Positions 20,392 to 25,144 of a stretch of DNA of 25,144 bases are shown one piece after another (within the stretch, counting starts at the first letter, position 1; each line of letters begins with the position of its first letter). Source of the stretch: a virus; the IMG/VR virus record IMGVR_UViG_3300046715_000073, positions 1-25,144 of that record; one strand, 5' to 3'. Below the pieces are notes generated by a model. The model saw only the letters and a list, made by a program, of their open reading frames with translations. It searched no databases and had not been told where the DNA came from. A program made the translations under genes and the position numbers.

Positions 20392-20592
20392 GTGGCAACC
20401 ATCGAATTTCCCGACGATCTGATCGCACTGGCCCGCACCTCCTGGGCTGAGATCCAGGCCGGGCGACTGACCGTGGACACGGCGCGCGCCGTACATGAGG
20501 CGGTCAGCGCATTCGCCGCGCAGGCCGGGCTGCGGCGGATGGACGTCGAGCTCGGGCTGAAGTCGCTCGTGCGGTACGAGATGGCGGCTTAG
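20392..20592 (+). CDS. Small protein, function unknown
   Basis: The product is 66 residues from the GTG at 20392 (VATIEFPDDLIALARTSWAEIQ). It is mostly helical with Ala-rich segments (TARAVHEAVSAFAAQAGLRRMDVELGLKSLVRYEMAA). A TAGGAT hexamer at 20378-20383, overlapping the stop of the gene before, lies eight bases upstream and no ribosome site is seen, so its transcript may be leaderless. The stop overlaps the end of a convergent tiny gene. No family recognised. Confidence 0.65.
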   Translation: MATIEFPDDLIALARTSWAEIQAGRLTVDTARAVHEAVSAFAAQAGLRRMDVELGLKSLVRYEMAA

Positions 20593-20684
20593 AAGCCGAG
20601 CCAGTCCAGGCAGTTCCAGAAGCCGTCACGGGTGTCACGGGCCCAGCGGGCGAGAGCATCACGCAGGAATCGGACGGGCGCCAT
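20589..20684 (-). CDS. Tiny coupled ORF (31 aa)
   Basis: The product is 31 residues from the ATG at 20684: a basic amphipathic helix (PVRFLRDALARWARD) and an aromatic end (FWNCLDWLGF). The ATG shares a base with the TGA of the DUF6221 gene (TGATG), the same junction used elsewhere in this window, and its TAA overlaps the stop of the convergent gene. The aromatic/basic content is not random-looking, but a gene this short cannot be proven from one sequence. Confidence 0.4.
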   Translation of the reverse strand: MAPVRFLRDALARWARDTRDGFWNCLDWLGF

Positions 20685-21109
20685 CAGTCCTCCAGCCAGG
20701 CCGGATCGAAGTCCGGGTGGTCCCGGTAGACAGCGACATCGCGGCGGGCAACGCGACGTAGCGTGTTCACGGCTCCAGTCATCAGGTCATGCGGCGGCGT
20801 TCCCGGCCCTGCTGTGCTCAGCGTGAACTCGGCCTGCTCCAGGTCGTGCAGCACCTGCTGCTTGGCCTCGATCTCCCGTAGCGCCCGCTCGGGGTGCCAT
20901 GTCGTTACCGCATCGGCGACCGGTCCCTCGGGCCACCGCGAGGTCCGCCCGTCCAGCGCTCCACCCACCGAGAGGATCACCCTGCCGCCTTCAGCGTCCA
21001 CGATGCTTCCCGAGCCTTCCATCCGCCACGGGCCACGTGGTGCAGCGTTCGCGATCCGCCCGTCCTCGTCGAGCCGCGCCCGCAGGAACTGCACCAGGTC
21101 GTCGCTCAC
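20684..21109 (-). CDS. DUF6221 family protein
   Basis: In this 141-residue protein, the start VSDDLVQFLRARLDEDGRIA, the central WHPERALREIEAKQQVLHDLE and the end YRDHPDFDPAWLED are the signatures I recognise for DUF6221, a family abundant in actinobacteria and their phages with no known role. The GTG at 21109 has GGAGG five bases upstream. It precedes the tiny ORF and follows two small genes after a gap of 131 nt in which I see no gene. Confidence 0.8.
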   Translation of the reverse strand: MSDDLVQFLRARLDEDGRIANAAPRGPWRMEGSGSIVDAEGGRVILSVGGALDGRTSRWPEGPVADAVTTWHPERALREIEAKQQVLHDLEQAEFTLSTAGPGTPPHDLMTGAVNTLRRVARRDVAVYRDHPDFDPAWLED

Positions 21110-21240
21110 GGATCCTCCGAGGGTTGCGGCCCCGCCCGGGGTTCCACGCTCGAACGGGGCGCCAGCAACAGCAAACCCGCGCTTGGCTTGTGCCTGCAAC
21201 GGATGAGGCCAGGGTAAACCGCGCCACCGACAGCGCCGGG

Positions 21241-21429
21241 TCACGCCTCCGGCCACACCGCCAGCGTCTCGCCGGTCGCCTCGTCGACGAGCACCACCCG
21301 GGCATCGGCGACACCGGAGCCCACCCAGCGCGTGAACTTGCCGCGGGCCGTCATCTCGCTCCCCCACCAGCCGTGCTGGACCGGGCGGCCGGCGGAGGCG
21401 AGGGTGACGCGGAAGCGTTCGGCGTTCAC
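21241..21429 (-). CDS. Small protein, function unknown
   Basis: The product is 62 residues from the GTG at 21429, overlapping the stop of the gene before (GTGA). The sequence VNAERFRVTLASAGRPVQHGWWGSEMTARGKFTRWVG then ARVVLVDEATGETLAVWPEA suggests a small all-beta protein. No family recognised. Open frame upstream belongs to the shadow of the preceding gene. Confidence 0.65.
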   Translation of the reverse strand: MNAERFRVTLASAGRPVQHGWWGSEMTARGKFTRWVGSGVADARVVLVDEATGETLAVWPEA

Positions 21430-21689
21430 CGGCTGGACCGCAGGTTCCATCCGGCGATCATGTGGTCCCGGCATTCGTCCACCCAGCGCGGCCCCAGCCT
21501 CGGCAGCGACACGAGGCGTGTGAAGGTGGCGGGCTGGCCGCACGTCGAACAGCCCTTGCGGTCCGGGGAGTCGGGGTAGACGCGGGCCTGCCAGCCCGGC
21601 GCCCGCACCACATCATCCGGGCCCGCCTCCAGAGCCTGCGGGTCGATGCCGAGGGCGGCCAGGACGTCGAACTCGGATCTTGTCGCCAT
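21426..21689 (-). CDS. Small zinc-finger-like protein
   Basis: The product is 87 residues from the ATG at 21689. After a helical N-terminus (SEFDVLAALGIDPQAL) it has GCSTCGQPATFTRLVSLPRLGPRWVDECRDH, a C-x2-C...C-x2-H metal site. There is no ribosome site; a -10 (TCTAAT) lies six bases upstream, so the mRNA may be leaderless. It leads a short operon with the next small gene and perhaps DUF6221. Confidence 0.7.
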   Translation of the reverse strand: MATRSEFDVLAALGIDPQALEAGPDDVVRAPGWQARVYPDSPDRKGCSTCGQPATFTRLVSLPRLGPRWVDECRDHMIAGWNLRSSR

Positions 21690-21695
21690 GCAGGC

Positions 21696-21725
21696 ATTAG
21701 AGCGCGTGTTCGAATTGCGGGGCAA
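21696..21725 (-). promoter_or_regulatory. Probable leaderless promoter
   Basis: On the minus strand, TTGCCC (21725-21720) is followed by an 18-bp spacer and TCTAAT (21701-21696), which ends six bases before the ATG at 21689. Five of six -10 bases match the consensus. Confidence 0.5.
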
Positions 21726-21741
21726 GTCGGTAGGCAGCAGA

Positions 21742-21776
21742 AGACCCCTGCCGACGGGGGATGACAGCAGGGGTCT
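21742..21776 (-). terminator. Hairpin terminator of the recombinase/nuclease unit
   Basis: AGACCCCTGC (21742-21751) pairs perfectly with GCAGGGGTCT (21767-21776) around a 15-nt loop, 40 nt after the GIY-YIG gene stop. It closes the two-gene unit and separates it from the next promoter. Confidence 0.65.
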
Positions 21777-21816
21777 CGAGTCAGTGTGGCATTACTGAGC
21801 GGTCCAGGTCGGCCAC

Positions 21817-23106
21817 TTAGCTCGTCAGCGCGTCATCGGAGTCGAATAGCACGGCAGAGTCAACGTCGATGTCCACAACATCAGGAACCTGAGGCGCTTC
21901 AGTCGCCTCGTAGAGATCGCCTACATCAACGACGATCGGCCGAGACTGTAGGCCAAGTTGCTCCGTAAACCATTCTCCCGCCAGCTCCATGGCGTCCTGG
22001 AGAGCTGCCGCGGGGAAGTACTCAACACCTCGGGTTGGTAGCCATCCTTCGCTGTCGAGTCCGTCTAGGACGGACTTTTCCAACGCTCTCGCCGCGCCGA
22101 CAGGCATCCCTTGGATCCGCAGGTGCTGCACAGTCAGTCCATCATCGGCGTGGTACCGAAGGCGGTTGTAACCGCTTCCCGAGCTGATGCCGGGCTTCAT
22201 GGTCTCCTCACCGGTCGTGACGTCCAGTCCACTTACGATGTAGTAGACGTCGTGCGGTGGGACCCCGCCGTACATCCCCCGTGGGCATTCGGGACATCCA
22301 CGCTTCACCTTGTTCGGGGTGAGGCCAAACTCGTGGCCTGCGAAGCAGACGGCCTGGTGAGCGCGTGACGCAGCTATCCATTGCGGCTCAAGAACGGTGA
22401 TGCCAAGATCCTTGGCTCTCCCTGAGAACTCCTGGAACTTGGTCAGCTTGTTGCAGGCGCCGCAGAAGTCCGACCGGATGGCTTCGCGCTCGATTCGACC
22501 GTCAACACGGAACGTGTGCAGGTGGCCGCGGCGGCACCTGATGTCGACACCGTTTCTGTATCGCTGCACGATCGTGGATCGAGTCTCGCCTACAACCGTC
22601 TCGATCTTGGCGAACCCGGCTGCGAACGAGGCGGCGGCTTGGCAGGTCGGGCACAGGATGTCGGTCCGCCCATCAGGCCGCTTCCACACGTTGAGCCCGG
22701 TCGTCTTGAAGCGGTGTCCCTTCGAGCACTTCGCCGCGAAAACGATATGCCCTTCCCCGGACTCGTCCCGCTCGTCCGAAGGTATGAGGTCCACGCCCTG
22801 CGCCGTCGCCGCCGACTTCAAAGTGGCCACGCATTCTGCAACCCAGTCAGCGTTGCGACACGTCATGCACCACGGGTAGCTAGGGTCTAGGCCGAAGGGC
22901 CTGGAGGTCGAGACGATGTCCCAGGCGGTAACGCGGAACTCATGCCCGGCGCTACATCTGGCGTCGGTCCATCCGGTCAGACCACGCTCGTGATCCAGCG
23001 TCCACCCCTGCCGCTTGCACGCCTGACGGAACAGGTCCATCAGTGCAGTGATGTGAACGGCAGCTTCCGCGCTTACGTCCCAGGGCTCCGGCTGTTCACT
23101 CGTCAC
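21817..23106 (-). CDS. Zinc-module protein with GIY-YIG-like C-terminal domain
   Basis: The 429-residue protein carries four modules of C-x3-H ... C-x2-C: C51/H55/C80/C83, C127/H131/C152/C155, C191/H195/C215/C218 and C254/H258/C271/C274. Three of the four start with C-x2-GHxF; the third reads C-x2-GHLHTF. Such repeats resemble DUF4379-type treble-clef zinc modules often fused to nucleases. Residues 285-365 then read DVYYIVSG...MKPGISS...NRLRYHAD...LEKSVLDGL...RGVEYFP, fitting a GIY-YIG fold (YYI, KPGIS, R316, E343). The C-terminus is acidic. The GTG at 23106 overlaps the recombinase stop (GTGA). Codon use looks less GC-biased than most neighbours, suggesting recent arrival. DNA cleavage is inferred. 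Confidence 0.7.
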   Translation of the reverse strand: MTSEQPEPWDVSAEAAVHITALMDLFRQACKRQGWTLDHERGLTGWTDARCSAGHEFRVTAWDIVSTSRPFGLDPSYPWCMTCRNADWVAECVATLKSAATAQGVDLIPSDERDESGEGHIVFAAKCSKGHRFKTTGLNVWKRPDGRTDILCPTCQAAASFAAGFAKIETVVGETRSTIVQRYRNGVDIRCRRGHLHTFRVDGRIEREAIRSDFCGACNKLTKFQEFSGRAKDLGITVLEPQWIAASRAHQAVCFAGHEFGLTPNKVKRGCPECPRGMYGGVPPHDVYYIVSGLDVTTGEETMKPGISSGSGYNRLRYHADDGLTVQHLRIQGMPVGAARALEKSVLDGLDSEGWLPTRGVEYFPAAALQDAMELAGEWFTEQLGLQSRPIVVDVGDLYEATEAPQVPDVVDIDVDSAVLFDSDDALTS

Positions 23107-23672
23107 GCGCGCTCCAGGTGACGGTAGATGGTCGGCCTGCTGACGCCGAACTCGTCGGCGATCTGCTGCACGGTGTACTTACGCTTACCGTCCGTGCCGG
23201 TCTCGTCGTACATCTCCTGCGCGAGCTTGATCTGGCGGGCCTTGAGCTTCGGCTTCTGTCCGCCGGTGCGTCCGCGAGCGCGAGCGGCTTCTAGGCCCTG
23301 CTTGGTGCGTTCGACCATGAGGCTGTGCTCGAACTCGGCGACGGCGCCCAGGATGTGAAAGAACATCTGACCCACGGGGGTCGACGTGTCGATGCCTTGG
23401 TCAAGGACGACGAGCTGGACGCCGCGCGCGCGGAGGTCGTCGCCGATGTCCATGAGGTTGCGGAGGGACCGGCCGAGGCGGTCGAGTTTGGTGATGACGA
23501 GGTAGTCGCCTTCTCGCACGGCGACGAGCGCCTTGTCCAGTTCGGGCCGTGAGGCGAGCTTGCCGCTGAGCTTATCGACGAAGATCTGGTCGCACTTGGC
23601 GTCGGTGAGTGCGTCGCGCTGGGCTTCAGGGTGTTGGTCGGAGGTGGACACGCGTCCGTAGCCGATTCGCAT
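23103..23672 (-). CDS. Serine recombinase (resolvase/invertase family)
   Basis: The 189-residue protein starts MRIGYGRVSTSDQHPEAQRD with the nucleophile Ser9, followed by KLSGKLASRPELDKALVAVREGDYLVITKLDRLGRSLRNL (the family's R-rich active-site segment), an E helix (EFEHSLMVERTKQGLEAARARGR) and a C-terminal HTH (YTVQQIADEFGVSRPTIYRHLE). It is full length for a Hin/Tn3-type enzyme. These proteins recombine two short DNA sites. It is transcribed first and coupled to the GIY-YIG-like gene. The ATG at 23672 has only a poorly placed GAGG and a TACACT five bases upstream. Confidence 0.95.
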   Translation of the reverse strand: MRIGYGRVSTSDQHPEAQRDALTDAKCDQIFVDKLSGKLASRPELDKALVAVREGDYLVITKLDRLGRSLRNLMDIGDDLRARGVQLVVLDQGIDTSTPVGQMFFHILGAVAEFEHSLMVERTKQGLEAARARGRTGGQKPKLKARQIKLAQEMYDETGTDGKRKYTVQQIADEFGVSRPTIYRHLERA

Positions 23673-23799
23673 GCCTCAGTGTATCGGGAACGGGGGAGAT
23701 CATTACATAGATGCGGACACGGGTTGCGTAACAACAACGTCCCAGCGTGGGGGTGTTGAAGCGGAGTGAATCACAGACGTTCGTTTGCGGACACAGCAG

Positions 23800-23833
23800 A
23801 ACGCCCCCGCTACCCGAAGGCAGCGGGGGCGTT
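23800..23833 (-). terminator. Terminator of the lysis-type operon
   Basis: AACGCCCCCGCT (23800-23811) pairs perfectly with AGCGGGGGCGTT (23822-23833) around a 10-nt loop, ten bases after the stop of the tiny proline-rich gene. Stem strength suggests it stops the minus-strand operon. Confidence 0.7.
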
Positions 23834-23842
23834 GACGTGCGG

Positions 23843-23944
23843 TCACTCGTCGTCGTCCACCGGCGGCATAGGCGGTGGTTCGCGGAACGGGCGGGGCGAC
23901 AGCCAGAACGGGGGGTCGTCGCGCGGCGGGGCAGGGCTGGGCAT
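23843..23944 (-). CDS. Tiny proline-rich protein (33 aa)
   Basis: The product is 33 residues from the ATG at 23944, which has a strong AGGAGGA six bases upstream, better than most in the window. The chain is Pro-rich with an aromatic centre (DDPPFWLSPRPFREPPPMPPVDDDE). It is the last gene before the operon terminator. The strong ribosome site is the main argument for it being real. Function unknown. Confidence 0.55.
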   Translation of the reverse strand: MPSPAPPRDDPPFWLSPRPFREPPPMPPVDDDE

Positions 23945-23954
23945 GGGGTTCCTC

Positions 23955-24575
23955 CTACACGTACTGACGGCGGCTGGGGTCGAGTCCGGCAGCCTGCGGG
24001 GACGGGCTGTCACTGCCCCCAGGATCCGGCGCACCATCCTTGCGGCAGACGAGAGCATCCGGGTCCCAGCTCGGGGCCTGCAGCGAGTAGCCGTCAGGGC
24101 AGGTCTGGCCGTCCTTGCCGTCGGCGCCGTCACGTCCGTCCGTACCGTCCTGGCCTGCCGGGCCGGCGGGGCCTGGCTCGCCCTGAGGTCCTTCCGGCCC
24201 GGTCGGTCCGACTGCTCCTGGGCTCCCAGTCGCCCCGGGGCTTCCGGCGGCACCAGCCTTTCCCGGCGAGCCCGGTGTGCCGGGACTCCCCGACGGGCCT
24301 GGCTCGCCGCTCGCACCGCGTGGGCCGCGCGGTCCGACGATGGACTGGCCCGTCTCGCCGCGGCTTCCTGGCGGCCCAGCGACCGGTTTCCCGCCGAGTT
24401 TCTGCACCTGTGCGGCCAGAAGATCGCGGGCTTCGTTCGCGGTGCGCAGGTCGTGGGAGAGCTGCTGCATGGTGATGACGACCCAGGCGAGCAGTGCGAG
24501 TGCGGCCACGGATCCGATGGCGAACCACACGTCGGCCCGGCGGCGCATCGTGGCCCGGGAGCTGTGAGCACTCAC
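23955..24575 (-). CDS. Membrane-anchored collagen-like protein
   Basis: The product is 206 residues: a short basic N-terminus, a membrane segment ([20 protein letters not shown], about 16-35), a coiled-coil neck ([24 protein letters not shown]), then about 90 residues of Gly-X-Y repeats ([12 protein letters not shown] through GKDGQ), and a small C-terminal domain with two cysteines ([19 protein letters not shown]). It would form a trimer with the collagen rod outside the cytoplasm. Collagen-like proteins occur in phage tails and near lysis genes; a spanin-like role is only a guess. The GTG at 24575 overlaps the preceding stop. Confidence 0.85.
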   Translation of the reverse strand: MSAHSSRATMRRRADVWFAIGSVAALALLAWVVITMQQLSHDLRTANEARDLLAAQVQKLGGKPVAGPPGSRGETGQSIVGPRGPRGASGEPGPSGSPGTPGSPGKAGAAGSPGATGSPGAVGPTGPEGPQGEPGPAGPAGQDGTDGRDGADGKDGQTCPDGYSLQAPSWDPDALVCRKDGAPDPGGSDSPSPQAAGLDPSRRQYV

Positions 24576-24916
24576 GAGCCCGCCCCCCTTGCCGCAAGGT
24601 AGGCCTGCAGTAGCAGGATCAGCACAGGGGCGACGAGTGCGGCGAACACCAGGCGCCGGTCTGCGCGGCGCTGGTCTTCCGCTTTTTGGCGTGCCATCTC
24701 CGCGTCCTGACGCTCCTTCTGGCGGGCCGTCTCGATCGCCTGAATGCGCTCCATCATCGCCACGTGGACTTCGTCCCGGTTGCGCCGCTCGAGCTCGTAC
24801 CGCTCCAGGCTGACCTTGGCGTCGAGCCGCTTGGCGATCTCCCGGAAGTCCTCCTTGAGGTCTTGGTGTACGGCCTCAAGGCGGCGGGCCAGCTCGCCGT
24901 TCGACGGATCGTCCAC
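24572..24916 (-). CDS. Coiled-coil protein with C-terminal membrane segment
   Basis: The product is 114 residues from the GTG at 24916, with CGGAG upstream. Residues 5-85 are charged and heptad-like ([55 protein letters not shown]...), followed by a hydrophobic segment near the end ([20 protein letters not shown]). Proteins of this build commonly sit next to holins in actinophages and may help assemble the holin complex. No family name is certain. Confidence 0.75.
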   Translation of the reverse strand: MDDPSNGELARRLEAVHQDLKEDFREIAKRLDAKVSLERYELERRNRDEVHVAMMERIQAIETARQKERQDAEMARQKAEDQRRADRRLVFAALVAPVLILLLQAYLAARGAGS

Positions 24917-24928
24917 GTGTGGCTCCGG

Positions 24929-25141
24929 TCAGATACTGCCCGGCGTCGCGGGCTGCGAGGCGGGAGCGGCCGGGCTGGCCGGAGAGACCTGCACCCGGGT
25001 GAGCAAGGTGAGCGTGGCCAGGATGACGGTGTTGATGGCGCCGACCGTCGACTGGGACACGTCGTACCCGAACGTGGCTACCAGGACGGCGCCAGCGGCG
25101 ACGACCGCGGTGAAGGCCTGCGGGGCGATCGGCCTGGTCAT
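24929..25141 (-). CDS. Putative holin (two membrane segments)
   Basis: The product is 70 residues from the ATG at 25141: two hydrophobic stretches (about 9-25, FTAVVAAGAVLVATFGY, and 32-47, VGAINTVILATLTLLT) joined by a short polar turn and followed by a Pro/Ala/Ser-rich tail. Size and topology fit a small phage holin that would open the membrane to the endolysin. The endolysin is not in the window but would be expected upstream (to the right). The ribosome site lies outside the window. Confidence 0.65.
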   Translation of the reverse strand: MTRPIAPQAFTAVVAAGAVLVATFGYDVSQSTVGAINTVILATLTLLTRVQVSPASPAAPASQPATPGSI

Positions 25142-25144
25142 GGC

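Noticed and set aside
21781-23682. TCAGTGT at 21781-21787 and 23676-23682 as a target-site duplication around the recombinase/GIY-YIG pair
   Set aside because: Seven bases within searchable flanks can match by chance, and no terminal repeats accompany them. Worth noting only if comparative genomics shows the insertion ends there.
1-25144. tRNA genes and CRISPR arrays
   Set aside because: No cloverleaf with a T-loop consensus and no regularly spaced repeat array was seen on either strand.

Overview
The window looks like part of a temperate Streptomyces phage or prophage, or a closely related actinobacterial element. The DNA is very GC-rich. GTG starts, 4-nt start/stop overlaps and small CxxC proteins are everywhere, and the families seen (DnaB/DnaC-type replication genes, Bet annealing protein, DUF6197, DUF6221, tyrosine integrase, XRE repressors, a holin-like cassette) fit an actinophage early region. 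No ribosomal, metabolic or tRNA genes are seen. Virion structural genes are absent and probably lie outside the window.

Layout. Positions 1-3828 (minus): replication block with an initiator-like winged-helix protein, a DnaC-like loader, a DnaB helicase and small zinc-type proteins. Positions 3829-4327: a control region with a perfect 36-bp palindrome and one plus-strand helix-turn-helix gene. Positions 4328-15141 (minus): a long early operon with a CoiA-like nuclease, DNA-binding proteins, a DnaQ-fold exonuclease, a Bet/RecT annealing protein, a beta-clamp-like protein and a run of more than ten tiny, translationally coupled genes. Positions 15246-16413: the immunity and switch region, with an excisionase-like gene and a Cro-like gene on the minus strand and a repressor-like gene on the plus strand, separated by repeated ATGTGGAA sites and a TTGACA-17-TTGAAT promoter. 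Positions 16581-18117 (plus): a small gene and the tyrosine integrase. Positions 18118-18911: a gene-free stretch with probable integrase arm sites (attP) and a candidate structured small RNA ending in a strong terminator.

Positions 18912-21689 hold accessory genes on both strands: an XRE regulator, a GntR regulator, DUF6221 and small zinc proteins. Several appear to be transcribed from leaderless promoters. Positions 21817-23672 (minus) hold a distinctive two-gene unit: a serine recombinase translationally coupled to a protein with four C-x3-H/C-x2-C zinc modules and a GIY-YIG-like C-terminal domain. Positions 23843-25141 (minus) look like the distal end of a lysis cassette: a holin-like protein, a coiled-coil membrane protein, a membrane-anchored collagen-like protein and a tiny proline-rich protein, closed by a terminator.

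How the parts may work together (inference): the two divergent HTH genes would set lysogeny or lysis through the ATGTGGAA sites. Derepression would drive the long minus-strand operon, which supplies recombination and replication functions. The initiator, loader and helicase would act at an origin that may lie inside the initiator gene itself, where four tandem 11-bp repeats occur. The integrase and excisionase-like protein would act at the arm sites just downstream of int. The serine recombinase/GIY-YIG pair is the strongest candidate for an undescribed cargo system.
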